DNA from: Nymphaea colorata
Taxonomy: Eukaryota > Streptophyta > Magnoliopsida > Nymphaeales > Nymphaeaceae
DNA length: 64,000 bases
Direction: 5' to 3'
Assembly (NCBI RefSeq): GCF_008831285.2
Contig: NC_045145.1
Location: 15,870,802-15,934,801 of the forward strand
The translations under genes and the position numbers were made by a program. The notes below the pieces were generated by a model. It searched no databases. It was not told where the DNA came from and saw only the letters and a program-made list of their open reading frames with translations. Below are positions 1-9,599 of the stretch, piece by piece (the stretch's first letter is position 1; each line of letters begins with the position of its first letter).

Positions 1-2620
1 ATCCGGGCCCACTTCTAGTTTCAAATCCAACAATTTTAGAATCAGACAAGTCCACTGATTCAAGCCCACTACAGGCAGCGAAAGCAACAATTTGCGGATC
101 ATATAAGACTGTTGATCCTGGCACACTACTAGTTTTACATCCTACAATTTTAGGATTAGACAAGACCACTGATCGAAGACCACTACAGGCGGCAAGTGCA
201 ACAATTTCCAGATCATATAAGACCGTTGATCCGGGCACAGTACTGGTTTCAAATCCAACAATTTTAGCATCACACAAGACCAGTAATCGAAGCCCATTAC
301 ATGCGGCAAATGCAATAATTTCTGGATCATATAAGACCGTTGATCCGGTCCCAATCCTAGTTTCAAATCCAACAATTTTAGAATCAGACAAGACCACTGA
401 TTTAAGCCCACTACAGGCGGCGAATGCAACAATTTTCGGATCATATAAGACTGTTGATCCGGGCACACTACTAGTTTTACATCCAACAATTTTAGGATCA
501 GACAAGACCACTGATCCAAGCCCACTACAGGCGGCAAGTGCAACAATTTCCAGATCATATAAGACCGTTGATCCGGGCACACTACTGGTTTCAAATCCAA
601 CAATTTTAGAATCACACAAGACCAGTAATCGAAGCCCATTACAGACCGCGAATGCAATAATTTCTGGATCATATAAGACCGTTGATCCGGGCCCACTTCA
701 AGTTTCAAATCCAACAATTTTAGAATCAGACAAGACCACTGATTTAAGCCCACTACAGGCGGCGAATGCAACAATTTTCGGATCATATAAGACTGTTGAT
801 CCGGGCACACTACTAGTTTTACATCCAACAATTTTAGGATCAGACAAGACCACTGATCCAAGCCCACTACAGGCGGCAAGTGCAACAATTTCCAGATCAT
901 ATAAGACCGTTGATCCGGACACACTACTGGTTTCAAATCCAACAATTTTAGAATCACACAGGACCAGTAATCGAAGCCCATTACGGGCCGCGAATGCAAT
1001 AATTTCTGGATCATATAAGACCGTTGATCTGGGCCCAATTCTAGTTTCAAATCCAACAATTTTAGAATCAGACAAGACCACTGATTTAAGCCCACTACAG
1101 GCGGCGAATGCAACAATTTTCGGATCATATAAGACTGTTGATCCGGGCACACTACTAGTTTTACATCCAACAATTTTAGGATGAGACAAGACCACTGATC
1201 GAAGCCCACTATAGGCGGCAAGTGCAACAATTTTCAGATCATATAAGACCGTTGATCCGGGCACACTACTGGTTTCAAATCCAACAATTTTAGAATCACA
1301 CAGGACCAGTAATCGAAGCCCATTACAGGCCGCGAATGCAATAATTTCTGGATCATATAACACCGTTGATCCGGGCCCACTTCTAGTTTCAAATCCAACA
1401 ATTTTAGAATCAGACAAGACCACTGATTTAAGCCCACTACAGGCGGCGAATGCAACAATTTTCGGATCATATAAGACTGTTGATCCGGGCACACTTCTAG
1501 TTTTGCATCCAACAATTTTAGGATCAGACAAGACCACTGATCGAAGCCCACTACAGGCGGCAAGTGCAACAATTTCCAGATCATATAAGACCGTTGATCC
1601 GGGCACACTACTGGTTTCAAATTCAACAATTTTAGAATCACACAAGACCAGTAATCGAAGCCCATTACAGGCGGCGAATGCAATAATTTTCGGATCATAT
1701 AAGACCGTTGATCCGGGCCCACTTCTAGTTTCAAATCCAACAATTTTAGAATCAGACAAGTCCACTGATTCAAGCCCACTACAGGCAGCGAATGCAACAA
1801 TTTGCGGATCATATAAGACTGTTGATCCGGGCACACTGCTAGTTTTACATCCTACAATTTTAGGATTAGACAAGACCACTGATCGAAGACCACTACAGGC
1901 GGCAAGTGCAACAATTTCCAGATCATATAAGACGGTTGATCCGGGCACAGTACTGGTTTCAAATCCAACAATTTTAGCATCACACAAGACCAGTAATCGA
2001 AGCCCATTACATGCGGCAAATGCAATAATTTCTGGATCATATAAGACCTTTGATCTGGTCCCAATCCTAGTTTCAAATCCAACAATTTTAGAATCAGACA
2101 AGACCACTGATTTAAGCCCACTACAGGCGGCGAATGCAACAATTTTCGGATCATATAAGACTGTTGATCCGGGCACACTATTAGTTTTACATCCAACAAT
2201 TTTAGGATCAGACAAGACCACTGATCCAAGCCCACTACAGGCGGCAAGTGCAACAATTTCCAGATTATATAAGACCGTTGTTCCGGACACACTACTGGTT
2301 TCAAATCCAACAATTTTAGAATCACACAGGACCAGTAATCGAAGCCCATTACAGGCCGCGAATGCAATAATTTCTGGATCATATAAGACCGTTGATCCGG
2401 GCCCACTTCTTGTTTCAAATCGAACAATTTTAGAATCAGACGAGACCACTGATTCAAGCCCACTACAGGCGGCGAATGCAACAATTTTCGGATCATATAA
2501 GATTGTTGATCCGGGCACACTACTAGTTTTACATCCAACAATTTTAGGATCAGACAAGACCACTGATCGAAGCCCACTACTGGCGGCAAGTGCAACAATT
2601 TACAGATCATATAAGACCGT
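1..2620. repeat. Hierarchical tandem array (57/114/342 bp), left end outside window
   Basis: The whole stretch is a tandem array. The 11-mer GATCATATAAG recurs at 97, 211, 325, 439 and 553, exactly 114 bp apart. Three monomer classes alternate (for example GGGCACACTACTAG then TTTTACATCC, GGGCACACTACTGG, GGGCCCACTTCTAG), giving a 342-bp higher-order unit; GAAGCCCATTAC is at 289 and 631. Each 114-mer is itself two diverged 57-bp halves, both starting CAACAATTT and followed by GATCAnAnAAGACC and TGATCC. About 46 units of 57 bp are present. All three periods are multiples of three, so long frames stay open on both strands, including about 620 codons of a 19-residue repeat on the minus strand (698-2563). 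I do not call these genes. The array stops abruptly at about 2620, where copia integrase sequence begins. Confidence 0.97.
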
Positions 2621-3365
2621 TCAAGTTGTGGACTTTGTAAGAGTCATGTTTTACATTTCCATAATATAAATCAAAGGGCTTTCAAACCTTTTGAAACTAT
2701 TTTTTCTGATGTATGTGGATCAGCCCCTATTGATTCCATGTCTAGGTCAAGATATTATGTCTTATTCATTGACTCTTACTCATGTTCACCTGGATTTACT
2801 TCATGAAACGCAAATCAGAAGTACCCCACATATTACGAAACTTTTATGCCAGGATTCAAATCAAATTTTCATCCAATGTGGTGCATTTTCAATGTGATAG
2901 AGGGGAAGAATATTCCTCACTTGATTTTATTGAATTTCTACGTGAAAAATGGATAACTAGACAAATCTTCTGCCCTTACACACCACAACAAAATGGTGTA
3001 GTTGAGCGGAAACATCGACATATAGTTAAAAGTGCCATGAGCATGATGCATGGTACTAATGTGTCCATTTCCTTGTGGACTGAAGCCTTCCATACTGCTA
3101 TATACATAATAAATTGTTTACCTATGACACTCTTGATGTCTAAATCACCATATTTTACACTCTTAGGTAAACAACATGATTACAAAACTTGAAGGTTTTT
3201 TGTTGTGTATGCTATGTTTACGTTGATGCTGCCTTGAGGAACAAGTTTCAAGACAAAGCTATTCAATGTAGATTCGTTGGATATGTTGATGAATATAAAG
3301 GTTTTCGATGTTATGATCCAACAACTGAATGTATCAAAACTTCAAGAAATGTCATTTTTGATTAA
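2621..3365 (+). pseudogene. Copia integrase remnant
   Basis: Reading starts in the tail of the HHCC zinc finger (CGLCKSHVLHFH, about 2630-2665), followed by the core: FSDVCGSAPIDS, the first catalytic Asp in FIDSYS, the second in CDRGEEYSS (about 2898-2925) and the Glu in NGVVERKHRH (about 2992-3021). A frameshift near 2782 separates the start of the core from the rest, a one-base loss near 3190 shifts frame again, and a stop at 3363-3365 follows the motif RNVIF. The enzyme would join element cDNA to chromosomal DNA. This copy cannot make an intact protein. Confidence 0.93.
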
Positions 3366-3733
3366 CATAGTTTTGATGATACAAATGAAATGCTTATGAC
3401 CATTGAATCTTATGATCCCTGGACCAGTACACAGTTATTCAATGCAGATCCTATTATATAAAATAATGTGCCTCTAGGTGAAGATCCAGAGAGAGCAATA
3501 CAACCGTCGAATATGGCTCAAAGTGAAAATCAAGAAGATTCAACACAGTCATCAAGTCATCACGAAAGCAATAATGAAGAACAGAGCAACGATTCACATC
3601 GGTATTCGGGTCTTATCTATAGCCGACGACTAAGGGACAGAGATGCTCATAGTGAAGAAGATCATAACGCATTTGTCATCCCATTCACAGGTGAGTTAGC
3701 TATGATTTTTTATCACTTGATTTTCAGTAATTC
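3366..3733 (+). pseudogene. Copia integrase C-terminal tail and linker to RT, low conservation
   Basis: This part lies between the integrase core and reverse transcriptase. It encodes a hydrophilic stretch rich in Ser, Asn, Gln and Glu (3468-3700, for example ESNNEEQSNDS and YSGLIYSRRLRDRD), the usual poorly conserved linker of copia polyproteins. The frame is interrupted before and after it. No independent gene is supported. Confidence 0.75.
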
Positions 3734-4801
3734 ATGACAAAAGTAGGCAAGGAGGAAGAACCTACTTCATTTGATCAAGCATCAAAATCACATTATTGGA
3801 GAAAGGCTATGAAAGAAGAAATGGATGCCTTGCATGAATGTGGAACATGGGAGATCGTTTCAAGGCCACACGGAAAGAATGTAGTGGGTTCCAAATGGGT
3901 ATACAAAATCAAATACAAACCTGACGACAACATAGAAAGACACAAAGCAAGGTTAGTAGCAAAAGGGTTTACACAACAATATGGAGAAGATTATGATGAG
4001 ACATTCAGCCCTGTGATCAAAATGGGAACAATTCGCGTGATTATATCATTGGCAGTTGAATATGGATGGAGACTACACCAAATGGATGTGAAGAATGTTT
4101 TTCTTCATGGTGATTTGAGGGATGAAGTATATATGGAACAACCTCCATGATATATAAAAGGAGACTCTCATGCATGGGCTTGTAAACTAAGAAAATCTAT
4201 TTATGGACTTAAACAGGCCTCACGCTCGTGGTTTGGCAGTTTCTCTTGCAAGATTCAAGAATGTGGTTTTTGGAGATGTCCTCTAGATCACTCTCTTTTC
4301 ATTTATCGAAAGGAAAACATATTTACTTTATTTCTTATATATGTTGATGATATTATTATCACAGGAAATTCAGAAAAACACATAGAAGAAACTAAAGGTT
4401 TGATGATGTAAAACTTCAAAATGAAAGACCTTGGTGATTTACGATTCTTTCTTGGAGTGGGGATTGATAGGTACAATAATCGCCTCACATTGACACAACA
4501 AAAATATATGTTGGATCTGCTGAAAAAGTCAGGTATGTCTAATTGTAAACCTGTTGGAACTCCTAGTGTTCTAATTCAAAGACTAAGTGTTCAGGATGGA
4601 GAGTTATATGAAGATCCTACGCAATATCGAAGTATTGTTGGGGCACTTCAATATCTTACATTTACTAGACCAGATATTATATATGATGTGAATCAAGTAT
4701 CTCAATTTATGCATGCACCTAGAGATACTCACATGGATGCTGTCAAAAGAATATTAAAATATCTTAAAGGGACAACAAGAGATGGCTTAGTTTATGGTTA
4801 G
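3734..4801 (+). pseudogene. Copia reverse transcriptase remnant
   Basis: The plus frame reads [15 protein letters not shown], then [26 protein letters not shown], the first catalytic Asp context [25 protein letters not shown] and the active-site box LIYVDDIIITG (about 4336-4368), continuing through MKDLGDLRFFLG and GALQYLTFTRPDI. Stops interrupt it at about 4148-4150, 4409-4411 and 4799-4801, all in one frame, so point mutation rather than indels did most of the damage here. RT would copy element RNA into cDNA in a cytoplasmic particle; this copy is dead. Confidence 0.95.
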
Positions 4802-5432
4802 AGTGAAAATATAACTGTTGGGTATCAACTTATGACATTCACAGATGCAGATGCAGATTGCACGTAATCTTGTGTCTTGGAGTTGTCGAAAGGAAAAGGC
4901 AGTAGCAAGATCCAGCACTGAAGCTGAATACAGATGCATGGTTGCAGGTACTGCTGAAGTTACATGGGTTAGACATTTGCTAGAAGACATTGGAGAAAAG
5001 ATTAAAACGTCAATGTTAATGCAGATTTAGATGCAGATTGGACGTAATCTTCTGTCTTGGAGTTGTCGAAAGCAAAAGGCAGTAGCAAGATCCAGCACTG
5101 AAGCTGAATACGGATGCATGATTGCAGGTACTGCTGAAGTTACATGGGTTAGACATTTGCTAGAAGACATTGGAGAAAAGATTAAAACGTCAATGTTAAT
5201 GTGCGATAATCAAAGCGCTATTAACATTGCCTTTAATCCCATACAACATGGTCGAACGAAGCACATTAAGATTGATCAACACTGTTAGACAAAAGGTGAA
5301 AGACAAGGAGATTCAGCCTATTTATGTTCGTATAGATGAACAAGTTGTAGACTTATTTACAAAAGGATTAACGAAGCAACGATTCTGGTTTCTCAAAGGC
5401 AAGTTGTACATGGTGAAAAACCATGCACAACT
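4802..5432 (+). pseudogene. Copia RNase H remnant with internal 180-bp duplication
   Basis: RNase H motifs are seen as TDADAD (about 4841-4858), LVSWSCRK, ARSSTEAEY (the catalytic Glu context) and CDNQSAI (about 5203-5222), ending in VDLFTKGLTKQRF. The block 4851-5030 is repeated at 5031-5210 with an exact 180-bp offset and few differences. The first copy ends in a TAG stop at 5028-5030. The usual segment between DADWAG and the LVSWS motif (normally containing STSGYC) is missing. One more frame change lies near 5285. Confidence 0.92.
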
Positions 5433-5442
5433 TGAGGGAGGG

Positions 5443-5828
5443 TGTTAAACTATAATTCCTTCACCAGCACGTTGAAGGGGAGCCTCTTAGGATTCCACAT
5501 CCTTGTAAAATGTATTAAGATATTTAATGTTCTTGTAACATGTGAAAAGTCTCCTAGGATTCTATGTTGTAGTTATTATCCTTGTAATATGTGAAGTCTC
5601 CTAGGATTCTATGATGTAATTAATGCCCTTGTAGCTTGTGAAATCTCTTAGGATTCTACGATTGGAGACTCTTAGAATTCTGGAAATGAGATTATAAATA
5701 GAGGCCATGCCAACCACTTTGGTCATGACTTCTTCTCCTCATCTTCTTCTTGTTCACTCTTTCTCTCTCTATATTCCTGCGTGAATGCCGTTTTCAGAAC
5801 TCAGATATTGGTGCTTGAATTTCTTACA
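5443..5828 (+). repeat. 3' LTR of the copia element
   Basis: It begins TGTTAAAC directly after the polypurine tract and ends near TTCTTACA, giving about 386 bp with short inverted ends (TGTTA and TTACA). A TATA-like box TATAAATAGA (about 5693-5702) is followed by a pyrimidine-rich leader, as for the Pol II promoter of copia LTRs. Inside U3 a motif close to CTCCTAGGATTCTA recurs at about 5483, 5551, 5597, 5644 and 5669, partly with 46-bp spacing, and may be an enhancer-like reiteration. The right border is inferred from the CA end and not proven, because no 5' LTR is in the window. Confidence 0.8.
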
Positions 5829-5898
5829 GAGATGACTACAATGAGAGACTAAAGAACTGTTGGAGGATCTTAAAGCCTTTTTTGTAGCATTCTGTAAC

Positions 5899-6061
5899 AA
5901 AATCAATGGTTAACGAAGGAAATCATCATGTGGGAGGCAATGACAGTGCTCACGTTGGACTTCTTAGTGGGTGTTTTGTGCTTATACGACTTTTGCATTA
6001 GGCAACCCATGTAGGAGCTGCTCAACATCAAATCAAGTCATCTGTTATACGACTATAATCA
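5899..6061. repeat. Direct repeat copy A, about 163 bp
   Basis: It starts AAAATCAATGG and ends around TATACGACTATAATC. It matches 6362-6524 along its length, sharing GACTTCTTAG, TTTTGTGCTTA, GTAGGAGCTGCTCAACAT and AAATCAAGTC. The two copies flank a hAT zinc-finger remnant and have clearly diverged. They could be the ends of a non-autonomous element or a segmental duplication. Confidence 0.85.
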
Positions 6062-6088
6062 TCTAGAGCCAAAAACGTATTTTAGTAT

Positions 6089-6330
6089 CGTGGAGATCTA
6101 ATTGAAGATGGGAAAGTGGCTTGCAAGTGTTGCAATGTACCATACTCAGGAGGAGTTACTCAGCTGAAGTATCATTTGGCAGGAACTCAATGTCATGAGG
6201 TTGCTTCATGTAGACATGTGCCTTAAAATATTAAGTACATGGCAATTAAAGCTTGCATAGATTTTAATGAAATGCCTATGAAGAAAGGGAATACACAAGG
6301 TGATGCAATCCAATTATGTGGAAGTGGAGT
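6089..6330 (+). pseudogene. hAT transposase N-terminal BED zinc finger remnant
   Basis: One plus frame reads RGDLIEDGKVACKCCN, then SGGVTQLKYHLAG, CHEVASCRHVP, a TAA stop (6224-6226) and, still in frame, YMAIKACIDFNEMPMKKG. The CxxC followed by YSGGV..LKYHLAG is the BED-type DNA-binding finger found at the N terminus of plant hAT transposases and domesticated relatives. The rest of a transposase (catalytic core, dimerisation domain) is absent. It is bracketed by direct repeats A and B. Confidence 0.8.
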
Positions 6331-6361
6331 TTATCCAGTTCATTTAATATGTGTTGTGGGA

Positions 6362-6524
6362 CAAAATCAATCTTTAACTTAGGCAATGATCATGTGACAA
6401 GCAGTGACGATGTCCATGTTAGACTTCTTAGGTGGTATTTTGTGCTTACCTGACTCCTGCATTGGGAAACCCGTGTAGGAGCTGCTCAACATGAAATCAA
6501 GTCTCAGTTATACAACTACGACCA
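6362..6524. repeat. Direct repeat copy B, about 163 bp
   Basis: This is the partner of copy A at 5899-6061, offset about 463 bp and in the same orientation. Shared blocks include GTAGGAGCTGCTCAACAT and AAATCAAGTC. Substitutions are scattered, so the duplication is not recent. Confidence 0.85.
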
Positions 6525-6609
6525 TTTTTTTGTTATTGACATTGTCAAGAAAGCCCTTACTATCATTTTGGTTAATTTCTTGAAATAACCAAATGCAAAT
6601 CCAAGAGTT

Positions 6610-6810
6610 TCAGTATGAGATAAGACCACTGATCCAAGCTCACTACCGGTTTCCAATGCAACAATTTCCGGATCATTTATGACCGTTGATTTGGGCACAT
6701 TGCTAGTTTCAAATCCAACAATTTTTTGGATCAGATAAGACCACTAATCTAGACGCTCTACCTAATCCCGTTCCAACAATTTCTCGATCTGATAAGACCA
6801 CTAATATTTG
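6610..6810. repeat. Diverged short copy of the 57-bp repeat
   Basis: Four units resemble the array at 1-2620: each carries CAACAATTT (or CCAACAATTTC) followed by GATCAGATAAGACCACT or GATCATTTATGACC. It lies in the same orientation on the other side of the copia element, about 4 kb from the array's end. The units are more diverged and lack the 342-bp order, suggesting an older, unexpanded form. A 27-bp tandem pair (GGTGTATTTCTACCTACAAT, about 6810-6862) adjoins it. Confidence 0.88.
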
Positions 6811-6862
6811 TGGTGTATTTCTACCTACAATATTGGTGGTGTATTTCTACCTACAATATCTC

Positions 6863-8492
6863 CCAGATTCAGACTAGAGTTCCAACTAAAAAATTCATAT
6901 TTGATATAGTATGCCCTTTCTCACCCATGGTTTTCATGAATGGTTCCACACACATTTTAGTCTTTTAAGAAGTTAGTAGATGTGTACCTGAACCATAAAA
7001 TGAGTCAAAATCCATTTCTATGAAAGGTACCATGTCTTATTGTATGTATCATGGGAGCAGTACCCTTGCAGTACCAATAAGCCATTGGGTATGGTCTAGG
7101 TACGTCCAAAATCGTATCAGGTATGGTCAATATACCTATAACCATATCCCTCCATTTTAAGTTGTCACTTGAATGTGGGGTGCGGCTGCTGGTGCAGGTG
7201 CGGATGCAGCAATTTTTCAAAAAAGTTTAGGTTATTGATGCGGTGAGGCTGTATATATATGTGTGTGTATACATGGATGTAAATTGTTTGTGTATATATG
7301 GATGTAAATCATTTGTTACATAGTTATTTAACTGTCCTTATTTATTTATATTTGTATATATTTTTTTTGTATTAAAGATAATTTAGTTATGTGCACATTT
7401 AAAATGGTCAGTTTTGACCCGGTTTGACTGACCGAACCAAATGTGTGGTGTCGGAGAAGCACCAGCACCAGCTTCGACAAGTATGCGGCAGCCATTTAGA
7501 AGCACCCAGGTGACATAGATTTTAAGACTCGGTCAAAGTTGACCAAGTCTTTTTTTCGATCAGAATTTTAGGGTTTTTTTTATTGTTACCATGTAGATAC
7601 CAATGCATACTATTTAATACAATAATAATAACTGCATATTAAGTGTTGTAATAATGTAGATGCTATAGTAATGAATGTTAACTGTATATTTAAATGCTAT
7701 AATAGTGAAGATTAACCAAAAAGAGGCCTCATAAAGAGTGGAAGATGGGGGGGGAGTGAGAGAGAGCCCAATTACCAAACCTTATTCTGCACTATATAAA
7801 AATTGTATTAATGTGGAGATTTAGTTTCTTTATCTTGATTTTTAAATAATTTCTATATTACTTCTAAATAAAACTTCCATCATCAAGACTAAATTTTTCT
7901 CAATTCATAAACAATAAACAAGTAAAAATCAGGATGCAAAAAAAAAAAAAAACACTAACAGTATGCAAGAATTTTAGATGTATATATATATATATGTACG
8001 GCTACAACCCCGTACCCAAATTTTTTCAAAATGCTTTGTACCTGTACCTATGTGACATGGGACATGAGTGCAAGGTGTGGATGCTAGTGCAGAGCTGACA
8101 ATTTTCAAAAAAAAAAAAAGGGTATGGGTGCAACAACACACGCACACACACACACACATATTGAGGAATCATGAAAGTATCTTTTTTGCAGTCTAACTTC
8201 ATAGATGTCAACTCACAGTGATTTGATTAGAAACATGTATTAAATTAGTTATTTATTTTTACTTTGATAATGTTTTTTGAATAATAAAAAAATGCTCGAC
8301 TCTTATTACATTGACATTTTGGTAGTAGAAAAATCACTTTTTTTACAACAATAACTAGAATTAAATCAGGATTTATCTTAAATTTGTGTTTATAAGCAGA
8401 TTATGATGTTCACATTTTATTTGAAATGTTTCTTAACACAAATTTAAGAGGTTTTATTTTTGTCCCTTATTTAAGTGGTCTTGTATTTACCA

Positions 8493-8524
<32 letters not shown>

Positions 8525-8720
8525 ATATGTATAATGTGTCATATCTTTAATTAGTAACTGTTTAATTGCTTTATTTATCTATTTTTACACTTTAGCATGT
8601 ATAAACATTTGTATTAGGTCTACCTTAGTCGGGTGTACATTTAAAATGATTTGTTTCGTTGGGTGTACAATATTCAATTCGATCAAGTATCAATGTACGT
8701 TTTATATTAATCATTCTATT
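6863..8720. other. Gene-free AT-rich intergenic DNA
   Basis: No coding region is supported. Two related snippets (about 7150-7260 and 8055-8160) share GTGCGGCTGCTGGTGCAGG or a variant, a following CAATTTTTCAAAAAA, and nearby TA or CA microsatellites, so they are probably two fragments of one dispersed element. A polyadenine run (about 7937-7951), a TA run (about 7981-7995) and an ATT triplet run (8492-8522) are also present. Confidence 0.6.
8492..8522. repeat. (ATT)n microsatellite
   Basis: About ten uninterrupted ATT triplets in AT-rich intergenic DNA. Confidence 0.95.
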
Positions 8721-8725
8721 TTCCT

Positions 8726-9480
8726 AGAGTTATAAAGAAGCAATATGCCCTCATGAAGGCCTGGCTAAGCAACTGAACGAGGAAAATATTTAGAAACCAC
8801 AATTTTATAGCATTTGAACTAATGTATGGATTTGGCTACCATAACAGTCATTATAAAATATGGACTGTTTAAAAATGCACTCATTAAAAGAGTCATTATA
8901 TGAATTGTGTTTTAATTTTCTTTTGCAGGAACTTATTATGAAACAACTACATAAAGTCTTGAGGCATTTGATAACCTTGTTACTCTTGTTCAATTCCTTC
9001 AGCTTGGAGAACTATGGAGGTACAGAAAAATGTAGTCAATTGTTTATGTAAGTGGACATTGGTTGTTTGGGGTACATATTAGGCTTTTTTCATGAGCTAA
9101 GGTATTATAACGATGGCCTTAATCCCTTTCCTTATTTTCCAGAAATATTGAGTATCTGCAACATGAAAAAAAAAAAAGGTTGAGAAGGTAATCTCAGAAT
9201 GACATTTATGCCTCCTTCATGACATTGTTTCCTTCCATATCTTGTAAAGTCTGACTCATTATGATATTGCTTAAAATAAACTAAGATGGTTGATACTTGG
9301 ATTGATAAAATGGACGAGGTCAGCATACCAGCTATGGCTCCAAACGATACAGCTAAGTCCACATATAGAGTGGGCATTTATCCTTATTTACCCAAAACAA
9401 CCTGTCAAAGGCATGCTTTGTCACATGTGAAGTTGCATCTGCGTTGCCTCATACATGCCATGCGAACATACCAAAGTAGA
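8726..9480 (+). pseudogene. Possible decayed gene exons, unidentified
   Basis: Two stretches look like exon debris. After a TTTTCCTAG acceptor-like site, a frame reads YKEAICPHEGLAKQLNEEN (about 8731-8790). After TCTTTTGCAG (about 8921-8930) a frame containing one stop reads SLEAFDNLVTLVQFLQLGEL before a GT (about 8960-9022). A further open stretch of about 60 codons starts at 9286. I do not recognise a family. The reading is by composition only and the frames are broken, so a pseudogene is more likely than a live gene. Confidence 0.25.
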
Positions 9481-9599
9481 AAATTTGAATCTTGTTTACT
9501 AGTGTATTTTTTTTTTCTTACTTGTATATGTGTGTGTACTTGTGTGTATGGCTCTATGTGCGTGGTTGTGTGCGCGTGCACACTTTGCATACATGTTTA

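Larger units (their letters stand above)
2621..5828 (+). mobile_element. Ty1/copia LTR retrotransposon, 5'-truncated and decayed
   Basis: Domain order is integrase, reverse transcriptase, RNase H, polypurine tract and LTR, the copia order (integrase before RT). No gag, protease or 5' LTR is in the window; in their place lies the tandem array, which joins the element inside the integrase zinc-binding region. The coding part is broken by frameshifts near 2782 and 3190 and by stops at about 3363, 4148, 4409, 4799 and 5028. A purine-rich tract TGAGGGAGGG (5433-5442) directly precedes the LTR, as expected for plus-strand priming. Copia membership is secure from integrase position and the YVDD box; the lineage within copia is not assigned. 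Confidence 0.95.

Noticed and set aside
698-2563. A 621-codon minus-strand gene
   Set aside because: Several frames on both strands are open because the unit is stop-poor and a multiple of three; no family match, splice pattern or promoter is visible.
1-2620. CRISPR array
   Set aside because: Units are contiguous with no unique spacers and the genome is plant; the periodicity is a satellite-like tandem repeat.
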